Part shown: piece after piece, positions 9,758-22,800 of the stretch
Position numbering within the stretch: the stretch's first letter is position 1
Layout: the number at the start of each line of letters is the position of its first letter
Source: Sanghuangporus weigelae
Lineage: Eukaryota; Basidiomycota; Agaricomycetes; Hymenochaetales; Hymenochaetaceae
Direction of reading: 5' to 3'
DNA: 64,000 nt
Assembly (NCBI GenBank): GCA_033182465.1
Contig: CP137324.1
Coordinates: 744,001 to 808,000, forward strand
Made by a program: the position numbers and the translations under genes
Notes under the pieces: model-generated
The model's database searches: none
Seen by the model: only the letters and a program-made list of their open reading frames with translations
Told to the model about the DNA's origin: nothing

Positions 9758-12142
9758 ATGAGCCGGAGGAGTGAGCCAGGCCCAGAGTACCTCGGGTTCG
9801 ATGGAGACATTCCGGTGAGTTTGGTGCATTTTCGCTTGACGACCAGTTGATTCAATTTTCTCTGCTTGCTTTACCTCACACCACTACCATATCCTTCGAC
9901 CTCACTGCGCTGCACTCGCTCGTGCACCCCGTCGTTCGTTACACATACCCCCGATTGGATTTGAATCCGCCTACTCGGTTCACATCATCTATCCCATCCT
10001 AATATACGGTGACTCTCTCCCGCTGCTGCGCAGCCGCCGCACCGTCTCTCCCATCTATACAACACTCCTCCCTCCCCTTCCAACTCCAACCCTTACTCAT
10101 ACTCGGACTCTCCACGCGCTTATTCGCCCGCTCCTTCTCCTTCTCTCCCCGCAGGTGCCGCTCCAGCAGCAACAGCAGCAGCAGCAGGTTTAGGAACAGG
10201 TCTAGGATTAGGATCAGGCGCCGCAGCCGCCACCGCAACAACAGCAACACCGCATTCGCATTTGCATTCAGGCTTCCAGCCCGTACCGACACACGAACAA
10301 GAAGTAGACACATATACTGATAACCCGTTCATGCCGTCCTCACAATTCGCGTCCAATCAGGGCGGGTACAACCCGATGGACTCGGGCAGCGCGTGGCTCG
10401 AGAAGCAGGAGCGCTCGAGCAGCCGCGCGAAGTGGATCGTCATTGGCTCCATTTTGGGCATCCTCGCGATCATTGGCGTCGGTGTTGGCGTCGGCGTCGG
10501 CGTGTCGAAGAGCAAGGGCAATGATAGTAACAGTAGCAGCTCCGGCTCGAGCAGCTCGGACGACGCGAGCGACTTCACGAAGAACAGCGCGTTGAAGCAG
10601 AGCTTCTATGGCTTTGCGTATACCCCTGAGGGCTCGCAGCTCCCCGACTGTGGGAATAGCCTTGGTGCGTTGTCGTCTCTCTGCGGGTGGCATTACCAGT
10701 AGAATTTTTTCTTTTTGCTGATGTGCTGCTCCCCCTTTTTTTTCGTGTGGACAGACAAGGTCATTACGGATATTCAGGTGAGTTTCTCACTCCATGTCTA
10801 TTTGATAGATGGACAGGTGTATTGATGCGCGTTTCACTGCACAGCTGCTCTCGCAGCTGACGACTCGCATTCGTCTCTACGGAGCTGACTGCAACCAGTC
10901 TGCGCTCGTTGTACGTAAAGACTTTTCATGAAAGTACACCTAATTGTGAACTGATGAAAATTTCTTCGCACAGCTTGAGGCGATCGAGCGAACGAAGGTC
11001 AACATGTCTGTTTATCTTGGAAATTACAACATCCCAACCGATGCTGGCGCGGCATACGAACGCCAAAGGGACACTATCAAGGAGGCGCTTGAGACCTACG
11101 GAACGGATCACGTCGCTGGCATTACAGTCGGAAATGAGTTCATGCTCAAGTACGTTTGTTCTCCTGAAGGCGCGCTTCTTGCTAAAACTCGATTTTCGAT
11201 TATTATTTCAGCTGGGTTAACTCGCAAGGCGTCGACGCGACCGCAGTGAACCAGGCCATCGGTAACCAGGGTGCTCAGTTGCTCATCCAAAATATCACGG
11301 ATACCCGCAACATGCTGAGTGACATGGGCTTGAGCATCCCCGTAGGGACGTCGGACGCCGGGTCCTACTTCAATGATGAAGTTCTCGCCGCTGTGGATTA
11401 TGGGGTGCGTTTTTTTCTTCGCATCATGGAATCAAGGAGTATTCTGATAGACGGATTGTTTTATTCCACTGCTCCGTTTGGCGATCGATCCTTCTCATCG
11501 GCGTGTTTCAATGATTTTCATTGTTACCGCTACTGCTGCGCACCGGCTTCTGGAAATAACTCCTTTCTTCTCATCTGGCGTTATTATTGACTTTGTCGAC
11601 GAAAATAACTTGAAAATGACGTGCCTTATGTTTACCCACTTTTTCCGGTTTCGCGGTCCTTTTTTTCTTTTTTCTTTTTCGGTCGGGACAGATGGCGAAT
11701 GTGCATCCATGGTTTGCCAACACGACTATCGACGATGCGGCTTCATGGACTGCGTCATTCTTCACCGAGACGAATATCGCACAGGCAGACTCGGTGTCCA
11801 ACAGGCCGCAGATGTACATCGCCGAGACCGGTTGGCCGACCGTACGTAACCATCTCCTCTTTCCCAATGATTATTTTATCCTCATCTTACATTCCTTCTC
11901 AGGAATCATCCGACGCGGGGAACGAGTCGAACGGTGCCTCTACCGCGTCCGTGGCGAACTTGCAAACCTTCCTCAACGACTTCGTGTGCCAGTCCAACGC
12001 GAACGGGACGGGCTATTTCTACTTTGAGTTCGCGGACGAACCGTGGAAGGATGCGCAATTTGGTGGTGTGGAGGGCTGGTGGGGGCTTTTCAACTCGGAT
12101 CGTACGATGAAGGATGTGACGATTCCGGATTGTTCGTCGTAA
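9758..12142 (+). CDS. Membrane-anchored GH17 glucan endo-1,3-beta-glucosidase
   Basis: This should cleave or transglycosylate beta-1,3-glucan in the fungal wall. Eight exons (9758-9814, 10034-10664, 10755-10777, 10845-10910, 10974-11149, 11212-11404, 11692-11841, 11903-12142) sum exactly to 511 residues. The start MSRRSEPGPEYLGFDGDIP joins across a 219-base intron to a P/S/A-rich cytosolic region. A single membrane span WIVIGSILGILAIIGVGVGV follows, then a Ser/Asp linker, which makes a type II membrane protein with its catalytic domain outside. GH17 marks are FYGFAYTP, TRIRLYGADC, the acid/base VGNEF (Glu) and the nucleophile AETGWPT (Glu). FEFADEPWK closes the domain. Both catalytic glutamates are present. 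Confidence 0.94.
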
Positions 12143-12970
12143 AAAAATGAGTAAAAACCCTCTCGTCATCCTCCTTCTTCCCCCTTCTTCGTATAAAGAC
12201 ATTACCCCCTTGATACTTTTGATGCGTTGAATGCTTGAGCGTTACGCATCGTCCTTTCGTTTACATACACCTCTCCTTCCGCCAAACATCCTTCCTACGT
12301 ACAAAAACAAACACAGAACCAACAGTGGACGCTCCCCTTTTTACTGCTACTATTACTATTACTACTACTAACCCATGCTGTTATCAACACAAGGACACAT
12401 CATCATTCAATGTAGATATTTATCCTCCTATCTACTACTACGCTTTTCTTTCGCCTCTACGTACGTGGATTCTGATAATGTTGTTCAGACCCTTTAACAT
12501 TTTTTTTGCCTGGTTTTGATTTGATTTGATTTGATCGTTGAGACGACACTGGACAATTGAAGATCCTCATTCTATTCTGCTCGATTCGATTTTTGGCTTG
12601 GCTCGATTGGGGAACCTACTTATCAGCGATTCCCTATGCTGGGGCTCGCCTTCCTTGGTGTTCTAACTGAGGAAAGACCTTGTGTTCGGTCCAATGATAG
12701 TTAGATGCTGAGCGATACTGACCCTGACCGAGCGGCCGGCCGATTTGGCTTTAGCTTTTTCTGCACCTCGACGGCGTCCGTCGCAGTTCTGTTCATACAT
12801 ACTACAACTTAGTTCTTGTCCGTTCTCTCTCTCGGAATGGTTTGGTTACTTATCTTAGGCCGCCGGGACTATCATCGATAACCAACCAACTGCCTATTCA
12901 TGTATTCACAACAAATCATGTAAGGTTGTTGACGAGAGCCGGGATCGGCGATCGCTCTCTGAGTGAGCTG
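12143..12970. other. GH17 3' flank (template copy of a tandem duplication)
   Basis: There is no gene here. It carries the GH17 3' UTR, a (TAC/ATT)n-like stretch (12345-12372) and a TTTGA tandem run (about 12515-12535). From about 12044 (inside the last exon) to about 12800 the sequence is repeated in decayed form at 12971-13785. Confidence 0.65.
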
Positions 12971-13785
12971 TGGAAGGATGCGCGTTGCGCAGTCGTCAGT
13001 TTGGGTGGTGACTTTTCAACTCAGATCGGATGTTGAAGGACTAGCGGATTCCGGGATTGTTCGTCGTTACGTAAATGAGACGAGAATTCCTCCTCTTCCC
13101 CCTTCTTTATATAAAGACACTACTTTACTTGATACTTTTTTTGCTGCTGCGTTGAGCGCTTGGGCGTTACTACGTCCTTTCGTTTACCAACACCCCTTCG
13201 TCCAAACAAATATCCTTCCTCATCCTTGTAGTACGTACGTGCAAAACACAGACACAGAACCAGTGGAGTCTCCCCTTACACTGCCGGTACTATTACTACT
13301 ACTACTATCACTACTACTACTACTTACCCCTGCTGTTATCAACGCAAGGAAGGACACGCATCGTGTTCATGTACAGATTTATGCGCTTCTATCTACTACC
13401 ACACCTCCTTCTCGTCTGCCTTCGTTGTCATGCCAGTCGAGCTTCTGAGCGCTCCCCCCTCCCTAGTGCCCACTCTCTTCGCTCGAAAAATGCAAGAACG
13501 AAAGCGAGAAGCAAGCCAGAGAAAAAGAAATTATATGTCGTATTATTATTATGTTCGTTTGAAATAATGTTCAAGTTGCCATTTGGAGGTGTGATTTTGG
13601 CTTGAGCGGGTACACGAAATCGGTACGCACACATTGATTAAACAAATATTGTGATACGTAGTCCATTTGCATCCGAGTGCTGAGCAACACCGACCACCGA
13701 CTGCATAGGTTTTTATTTGTCTGTACCTTGATGGCGCCCGCCACAGCCGCTTTGCACGTAGTACATCTATTTCAGCTGCTCATAA
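12971..13785 (+). pseudogene. Decayed tandem copy of GH17 last-exon end plus 3' flank
   Basis: Beginning with GTGGAAGGATGCGC, identical to the GH17 last exon at 12044, this block follows the same order as the GH17 end. It has ACTTTTCAACTC, GGATTGTTCGTCGT (the codons around the GH17 stop), the CTTCTTCCCCCTTCTT run, TATAAAGACA, CCTTTCGTTTAC, CACAGAACCA, a TAC-repeat tract and CTGTTATCAACRCAAGG. A second shared block (GATGCTGAGC / GAGTGCTGAGCA) extends the match to about 13780. The copied coding part is short and mutated and has no promoter or domain, so it is a fossil of a direct duplication with a period of about 930 bases. Confidence 0.8.
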
Positions 13786-16555
13786 ATCATTTGTCACGGT
13801 CGGGGCTGTTCTGAAGTCTGGGCTGTTGATTTTGTAATATACATATATATGTTGTATATTGCCTTGAGAGACGGAGGGAGGGAGCACCGAGGCCAAAAGA
13901 CGTTTGACTCAAACTGAGATCCTCGAACATGCTTATAATAACTCGAAGCTGAATACATGGTCTCATATCATAGACCATATGAGAAGTATCCCATTCATGG
14001 GGACGGACGAGCACGCACTCATAAAGACCATTGATCAGTGACGAAATTAGAGGCATGATAGTGAAGGAAATATGCTTACTTATATTCAGACATGTACTTG
14101 CATGTGAAGATCAGTCATTATGAGGAGACAGTCCACACACAAGCAACGTGCTGCGGGTTGAGGACGGAAGAGACTTGCAGGAGTCCAATATGAGTGGGTC
14201 ACTGGGAAGCACACTGATGCATAAAGTACATATATATTATGTATAGGATCCGTTGGAACTAGTACTGTGGTCCAGACCTAGGGATGCTGTAATACGTTTG
14301 TTAAAGAAATGCCACCGTAATCCAAGTATTTGGACAAACACACGTACTGTGTGTACCTTCGAAGCTGCATGGCATATATATGCAGGTGTCCTTGAAATCA
14401 ACTGATTCATACCGATAAATAATAAGTGTGTCCATGTGATTCCACTCTCGTTGGCAATAATAGCGAAGAACGAGAAGATCCAAGAGCTAGCACGAGAAGC
14501 AACTCCTTAGAAAAAAGGAAGAAATAGGAGAAGGGGAAGAAGAAAAGCCAAAGCCCGGAATGCAAGTCAGTTGTGTAACATGTCAGGCTAGAAGATCGTA
14601 ACATGAGGTTGAAATGACGAGTTGGTGAGAATACAAATACGTTTGACGTTGGGACCCCATAACCTTTATTCTCTCATAATAGAGGTCATAGATAGAGTCG
14701 CCGTTGACATGATATTAACTGGTACACTTGTGATTCGCTTAGAAGGTCGGTCGTTGAGAGGTTCATTATCCAGCGGAATTTTGCGGTATCGTATTAGGGG
14801 ACAACTCTTAGATGAGTGAGTCTTTGCGGAATACATTAAATGTCATGTTCAAGCTGGACTGACTCGACGCACCGTAGTTGGCAGGCCGAGCTGGCGACTA
14901 ACGAGGTTGGCGATATTGTTATGAAAGTGGTGACTGGCACGGCCTATGTAGATTGCGTGCTTACGGCGAGAGTTTACCGAGTGAAGTTGAAGCCAGCCGC
15001 GAGTTATCTAATAAAGCAAGTTATGACCAGCGTTCGCTCTCTATAGACCATAGTCCTAGCGGAGGCGGCCGACGAAAACCAAGTGGCCAGACAGTACCGC
15101 AAGTCAACACCGATATGTTCTGCCACAGCAGAGTCAGATGCTCGGAGATAAACCAGAGAGGTAGAAGCGTACATCGAGATGATAAAGAGCGCATGTTGCA
15201 AGACGAGAGACAGACGCTGCAAGCTAGTGGAGTTACACGCCGAGAAAGTAAGTAGAAAATGAATAGTCAGTGGGTTGTGTAAGACAATGCATCAAATGAT
15301 GAAAAAGCGCGTCGCGCGTCTTTCTCACGTGCCGCCTCAGCTCCGTGTGTTACCAGGACCAACTAGGGAGGATTTTGAGTGGACTACTGTGGCGTCTCTA
15401 CTCTACAATTCCGATCGATCACATTTCCGTTGCATGCCCGCGGTGTCGATTGGACACTAGCATGTCTCGGCGACCCCCAGCAAATTCACGGAACCGAAGG
15501 AGATGCGTAAGATGTCTAAAATGTCTCGGATCTTCAATTCTTATCTGCACTTTCTGAGAGTCCAATCGAAATGATTTGACAAGAGGGTTGAACAGAGATA
15601 AGCACTTATCTGGATCTGAGACATGAGATGGTTCGTTCATTCGTATTTCGTATCTGTTCCTTACGAAGACATACACACACTAACAGCAGCAGCTAACAGC
15701 CCGAAACAACACTTTGAGTTTACGGCCAGCAAACCACTATGTAGTCCTGCCTTGATGGCTAGTAGTCCCCCGCAGCCACTATAACGTCCTTTCCTTAGTC
15801 TATAACCATCGTCTTTTCATCGTGCTTCCCGCACTTTCTCACAGGCGGCTTTGAGGATCTTATAGCGCCATGGGGTCCTTGGCTATATTCAACGCCATTG
15901 ATCCCCGCAGACAATGCGGTTATAATTATCGCGATATAATTGGCTAGAGAACATGACATATAAGCTTCTTCTCGGAACTACCCATAAACTTCAATTCAAT
16001 ATTCAATATCTGATATAAGGCTGTGACGAATGACAGACGTTGCAACGATCAGTGATCGAGGGATTCGGGGGGTCGGAGGACCTCGTGAACGCCCCATATG
16101 ACGAAGCTTAAACCGTTCGGTGACGCCACAGCAAAAATAGTTATGGCTTTTCAAACGCTGTGACATTATTTGCCAAACCGCATATATCGGCCACGGACCA
16201 CGTTCATTTTCGTCCTCACGAGTATACCAGTATAGTGTCTGTGTACTAGTACTAGTAATGACACTGGTCCCGCACACACTAATATTGATATTAATGAAGA
16301 ACACGAAGTACACCGATTTCATATTACATTACACAGAGTGGAACTGCATCGCCCCCTCTCTCCCCCAGTCTCCCCCCAGAACATTCCGCCGCCTATTTCA
16401 GCCTTCGTCACTAATATGGGTATTTACAAACTAGACAGACAGACACTCGAATCCTTGGATCCAGAGCGTTCGATTCATAACAATCCGTACCATTCATGGC
16501 GATGAACATCCTCCACCATATCGATATCGAAAGATGGAGTAGTAGAACAGATCAG
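13786..16555. other. Gene-poor stretch, nothing recognised
   Basis: The open frames here are short, have ordinary lengths for chance, and show no family motif or convincing splice pattern on either strand. A weak echo of the GH17 flank (CCTTGATGGC...CCCGCAGCCAC, about 15750-15785) may be a further remnant of the duplicated block. Confidence 0.5.
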
Positions 16556-17490
16556 TCTTCTTTCTGGGTTCTTCCGCCGCATCAGCCTGCAATGTCAAAT
16601 ACGCAGTGGGAGAGTATTGGAGCTTGGAACGCATACTTTTAAAATCGTTCTGCTGTCTCTGAGGCTGAGTTCAAGGCTGTGGCTATGAGTAAAAGGGAAC
16701 AGTGAGCTCGTACCCAAGTAAGAATAGAGGGAGGTTCTAGCGTGGAGAAAGCTTTCGAGTTGTCTCAGTTTCCCGTTGGAAGCAAAGAGCTTTGATGTGA
16801 AAGAACCCTTGGATATGGGAAAGAAGCGAACGGCGGCTTTAGCTACTTCCGCTTCGTGAAGCTGAAGAAGCTGCTATTCACATTGTCGTAACCCATGAGG
16901 TGTACCTGTGGAGTCAGCATGGAACACGTGCGATAGTGGAACGTGAACGCCGTCCCAAGAGCGATAAGTATGGGGACGGAGGGTGAGCATGGGAGCGTCG
17001 TAAGTATATAGAAAGCCACAGAACCGCCGTCGCTCTCGGTGCTCGAGGGCGAGAAGCGGAGAAACGGAAGAAATGTATAGAAGGAAGGAGCTCCTGGTAA
17101 TCCATACGCATGTGATGTTAAACATAACCTTCACTTGAAAGCGGAGAGCTACTCCAACGCGGGAGAACCTTGTAGAGGAATTGAATAGAATGATAAGTAA
17201 ATCATCGAGTTTCTCATCTTCGTCGAAAGTCCCGTCACAAGTTACGACACAGCGAGAGCAAAGAAGCTATCCAAGCCTTCGCATGTTATTTTCTGTATAT
17301 GTTGCGAAGCGGAGGTGGTGGTTCCATTGAAGAAATTCGACTTCTCGGGAGACAAGATCCGTTCCAAGGAAATGGAGATTATCGTGCGTAGAAGCCTGGT
17401 AGATAGCAACAAAGTCGGAAAGCGAGAGACTTTCTGGATACTCAGGGTGGAAATGACGAATTATAGTTCCGCCAACGGGCTGTAGAATTT
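16556..17490 (-). other. Unrecognised coding-like remnant or low-confidence gene
   Basis: On the minus strand several open stretches look more like protein than the surroundings. One reads RHFHPEYPESLSLSDFVAIY and continues about 40 residues (about 17470-17300). A middle one codes TCEGLDSFFALAVS or, in another frame, an acidic FDEDEKLDDLLIILF. A third (about 16870-16600) reads AEVAKAAVRFFPISKGSFTS and is joined by a clean GTATGC...TTGCAG 50-base intron to a short end exon. I cannot join them into one protein, find no ATG at a sensible place, and do not recognise the family. It may be a decayed gene or a poorly predicted orphan. Confidence 0.25.
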
Positions 17491-19817
17491 ATGAGAACGG
17501 CGGAAATCGGTCCTTCCTCCCTCCCCTTCATTTTCCACAGTCAAAGCGAGTTAACGGGAAAGTCAGATCCGCCAAATTATAGGGTTATATCGCCTGAGTG
17601 GGTGCATATGATCCATGTAGCTTGTTTTCGTATCCACGCACCTCCACAGATCTCAGAGAGAGAAAATACGCGGAAGCAATTCTTTCCCGCGAATTTAGGC
17701 GCGGTGTGAAAAATGTGGATCAGGAGACAAGCCTTGTTCGCGAGTCCTACGCAGGCGAAAGTCCTAAAGTGGTATATACCTGTGCTACGCTGCTTGATTG
17801 TGGGGTCACCGCAAGGCGATTGTGTGCATTTGAATTGTGATGGCAGATCACGGACATTGGGACAATTGTGGTTTATCAGGACCTGGGCTCGGGAAAATTA
17901 ATAACGTTTTGTGATCTAGGCAATGCGCGTATCAGGATGGCGAGGGACGACGCGAATGGAGCTGAGTGATGAAGCCCTGCCTTGCCGCCTCTTGCCGCTC
18001 GCCCGTGAAAGACCTGGGTGGGCCTGGAGGGACGACATCGAGAAATGATCTTGAGTTAGGATGGATGCAAGTGGGAGAAATGTTCGGGTATTTCCTTGCC
18101 TTGTGTTTGTTTGAAAGGAGATACAGATTTGGGCAATCGAGGGGTGGCGGAAGGGGGAGTCGCGTGACTGAATGTACATTTGCTCGTCATGGATTATGAT
18201 ATGGAGCGCCCTGGCTTTACGCGGATTTTGATATTCCGTTTCAAGTCGCGTTCGGACAAAAGTCTATCGGGATCTGAGTCCGTCGTCGTCGTGTATCGAG
18301 AAGACTGGCCGCTACGACATGGACAGAAGAATATAGCTATGGAGATGAAGATGGAAATGTAGAAGAAACGTCGGCTCGGATGGTTCTGAAAAGAAGGAGA
18401 TCAGAGGGCTTGCCTGGCCGGGCATGGCTGACGCGATGGTGTCGACATCCGACGACCGGATAAAGCCACAGAAACTGCTCTGCACTCTACATTCTGAATA
18501 GTCTTCGCGGATTAGAGTTCGAACTGGATATCCATGATCCCGTCAAAGCTTGCTCGTCTTCTTAGATTTCCCTGGCTATAGGACTGCCATAGACTACTCA
18601 TATAGGTTGTTCATCATGCATCTGTCATACTATACTGTCGAGACTACGCGCTAAGCCGCATGAAGTCGTCCGGCCGCGCTTGTAGCTTTGCGTGTTCAAA
18701 CGGAAGGTTGCGCTCAGGTTCGGAATGATATCAGCCGTGATGAGAAGTGTATTAGACATGCGACCAGGTGACCTGACTAAAAGTGAATAGTGACGAAAAT
18801 GGTATGCCTGTGGGCTTGCGTGCACTCGTCACATTCATGCAATACACCTCATTGGCAGGTGAATTGCAAGGAGATGTTGCTGCTAAGCGAGTGTGCTTGG
18901 AGACAGGCACGATGTATGTTCTTAGAGGCTAGACCTGCGTTTCTTCAGTGTTTCTTCCCCCATTTGTGTGAAGATGATAAGGTGGTTTTCGTTCAGTACA
19001 GAACGTCTCGGTTGTACTCCGGATACAAATTAGTTATCTCTAAGTGTGGCCCTTTTGGGACGGAAATGCGAAGAGCGAACGGACTTGTCTGGTTCTTTGG
19101 CGGTGATTGAGGGACGAGAAGCTTGATGATGAACAAAGGGGCTGATACAACGAGTGAGTGTGAGAGCGCACCAACGGGTTCAATGTCGCCATGGACTGTC
19201 GTTATTTCGCGACGCCCGTCGTTCCTTGCATCTTTGTTCGCGCTGAGAGGACGTTCGAGCAGCTACCATCTCGGTCGTTTTGGCTTTGATTGTATGCGAT
19301 GCAAGCAAGTGCAGATCTCGATCAGTTTCCCGAATTCATTCATGGTCCATTATCGCATCGCCCCCGGATGATGGTCCCTTTGGTATGCGAGATCTCATCG
19401 GGCTCACGGATCCGTGGTGCTCATGACCTTCGTCTTGGTCGAAGTACTCGCTGACAACAGAATCATACTTGTTGTCAATGAGAAACAAGGTCGTTTCAAG
19501 AAAAAGGGGAACGTTAAAGTAGGCAAGTAGGGCCCTGCAGCAGGGAAGCCGTCGTGCTGCCATAAAAAGATAATGGAAATAGAAGGTCCAGATCGCAGTG
19601 TCCAGGGTCCTGAAGAAGACCCGAAGCTTCTCACGGCACTGAAATAGTCGTTAGTGTCCCACGCTTCTAGATACACTATCTATCTAATTGACCTCCGCAT
19701 TATAGTAGTAGTACCAAGTCGCTCCCCTCACTAGTGTTAAGTACTGTACTGTACTGTATCCTTACTTCCGTTCACGACAACGACAACGACGACCCCGACG
19801 CACTCCACGACCTGGTC
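17491..19817. other. Intergenic region upstream of the PPS1-like gene
   Basis: There are no supported genes. Open frames of 60-106 codons occur on both strands without motifs, ATG context or splice support. The last few hundred bases are presumably the promoter of the phosphatase gene. Confidence 0.5.
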
Positions 19818-22800
19818 ATGACAGACGTAGACAATGCTTCCAAACGTACAACCGTTCCCGCGCCCAACATACATCGCCTGCCTGTTCTGCTTCCTCGACC
19901 ACATCCTCATCAGCCCATTCGTGCAATAGATGCCGAAGCCTTTGCAGACCTCCACCTCGCTCATCTCACCAGCGACGTTCCGGATTCAGTTCTCTTTCCC
20001 TTCCTTCATGGTCTCGAAGGTGACAATTATCAGCAGAACTCGTTCTTCGCTGCTACGAGTGGTCTTGACCTCGGACCTCGTCGCAGTGGAGATGCTGCCG
20101 GTAAAGATAACGGGTACACATATGCGTCCCATATGCATGCTCCGAACGTGGTCAAGGTGCCAGAATATCGCGGACTTGTGTGGGTCGCGTGTGACGATGA
20201 TGAGCACCAGTTGAACTCGCGTACTCGAGAACGTGACGTCTTGGACTCTGACGAGGACCTCGAGCTTGACTCTGACGATGATTACTACCAGGGTTCGAGC
20301 GAGGACGATGAAGAAGTAGTTGAGCATGGCGAGCTCATGCAAGTGGATGACGTTGATGTGCAAGTAGACGTCGTGACCGCTGATGATGCGCCTGCAACAG
20401 AGACGCAGCTTGATACTTCGTCAGAGGGTGAACATATGCACCCACAGTTGCTCCGCAAACCATCCCCTACGGCTCCGATAGCCATACACGCTACTCACAA
20501 CCACACATCGTACTTCACCTCGTCTCCTTCACATCACGCGAATACCCACGTTCATGGTGCGCAACCTGGACATACAATTAAGTTTCCCACTTCCGAGTCT
20601 TCACCTGCAATTCTAGATCCGCTTCCCGGTTCTGAGCAACAAGGCTCCGAATCGTACGACCGCCGTCTATCCACGTCTTCCGTCACAAGTTCTGATTCCA
20701 CTTCGTCCGTCTCAACGTCGGCTAGCGATTCCACTCAGTCGCACTATGGCTTTAGCACCAGTGCGAGTTACTCGACCACTGCTTCCAGTGTTGCGCAGCT
20801 TAAAGATCTGGACCCTGAAGTCGACTCCGACTTTCCCACTACTGATTCCCCGTCTATGGAATCTCCTATAGACTCCGACGCGACTGCCTTGACGACGCCT
20901 TGTACCAGTCCTGTGACTGATGTCGCCATTGATGATTGTATTCCAACAGTGGGTTCTGAGATGGAATCTATGAATCATGTTTTGCCTTCTGGGCCCGTTC
21001 ACACCAAGAGTGATACGAGCACAGCAACTGTCACAAGGATCAAGTCCTCAGCCGATACTTCCTGTGATTCAACTGTCATTCCTCCGCCGGATTTACAGAA
21101 AGTTAAGAAGTCGGACATAAGTCCGTTTGAAGAGGAGGCGGCAAGACTCACCATTGCGTCTTCATTTCGTGCGAATGACCTTCTGACAACCGATAGCAGA
21201 AGCGGCGAGTGCGTCTTCGTGTCTCCGCAAGTGCCGAGCGGGATCAGCTTGCGAAATTTTGGTATCCAAGTGGTAAGTTTCTTGATGAGTAACGTATTTC
21301 TATCTCTTGTCTGCCGGCCTTGATGGATGAACGATTCATCAACCTTTGTTGAGAAAGAAGGGTGGATGGTTTGATTTACGAGTTGCATATATGCATATTT
21401 GTCTGCCCCGGCTTTCTCGGCAATTAGCTCCGGACATATGCTTACAACTGTCTTGTTTTAGCCAATCTTTGCGACACTTTCCGATATCGTCGTTTATAGC
21501 CGGAAGGCGACTCCAGCGGCAACTCGAGCAGCATTCGCACTGGCTGAGAAGCTCAAGCTTGCGATTGAGAGAAAAGCGGCGGAACGCAAGAGGAAATATG
21601 AGGAGGCGGGTGTGAAAGTCGAGTGGCTGCATAACGGACAGTATGGCCAGGTGAAGCCATCTGAAGAGTTGGGCAAGGCCTCGAGTCATGGATCTTTTAG
21701 TAAAGAGGATTCAATGGAGGTGGAAGACGGTGGATCATACGCCAGTTCACAGGAGACCATCGATATGACTCACCCTCGCGCATATCTCGTTGCATATAAC
21801 GTCTTCGTTCTAACTGATCCTCTTCACGTCCTCGCTCAAAAGGCACCCTGGCTTGTTAATCGTCTTCCGGATCCTAAGGCAGAGGATCAGGACGATGAAG
21901 AGTTCTCTGCTTCTCGTCCTCGAGCAGCAGCCGTGAAAGGTGAAGGTAAAGATCATGCGATCGCTCCGACAAAGTCTGATGGAACTTCAAACGATTTCAC
22001 TGCGGAACATCCGCCACGAGCTACGGTCCTCCCAGCTATCGATTTTGGTCAGCGTGAACGTGACGAGATGCGTGAGCTAACGAAGGCGACGGAGATCATT
22101 GATGACTGCGTCTATTTGGGAAACGTCAAAGATTGCGTACCACCGTACCATTCGCGCGTAGATATCGAATCAGACTATGCGCGATATAAATGGCTCCGGG
22201 AAGGAGAGATCGTCAAGGATTTGACCTACCAGGAGAAATTCGGTGATCCGTTCGACAGCTCCGATAATCCAATGGGATACGATCTTTGCATCGAGTGTCG
22301 TGATCCCGCTTTATTGATAACGGACGATCAAATCCGTGCCGCGGAATCGCACTTCGCAACTCTCGATAGGCTGTGGTCGGCCAGACATCATGCCAGTGCC
22401 TCCACTAGCGAAACATCATCCTCCTCTTGTCCACCGCGCCCTGCTCCTTCCGCATCTGCTGTTCTGCACATGACATTTCCTGCTTCTCCACCCTGCTTAA
22501 CGTATACGCACTGGCATGTGATGCCGTTCCTTAATTTCCTTGCTGGTCTCGTATCGCCGCATCAGAACTCACCTTCGACGCGACCGAAGCGCATCTTGAT
22601 CTACAGTGTAGATGGCTATACAGAGAGCAGTGTACTTGCTTTGTTCTTGCTGATGAAGGTTCGCGGGTTGAATCTACCGGAGGCGTATCTAGAGCTTCAA
22701 GTGAGTTATATATTCCACGTATTTGGAGTGTGTGAAGTCTTCTTTGATCTGCGTTTTATGTGTTGGTTGCTTTGAGCTCCGTTTAACTTTGGTGGCCTGT

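Noticed and set aside
15690-15790. Possible third copy of the GH17 flank (CCTTGATGGC...CCGCAGCCAC)
   Set aside because: Only one short block matches, so chance is not excluded.
18790-19110. 106-codon open frame on the plus strand
   Set aside because: It starts at GTG, has no motif, no splice partner and a composition like the flanking non-coding DNA.
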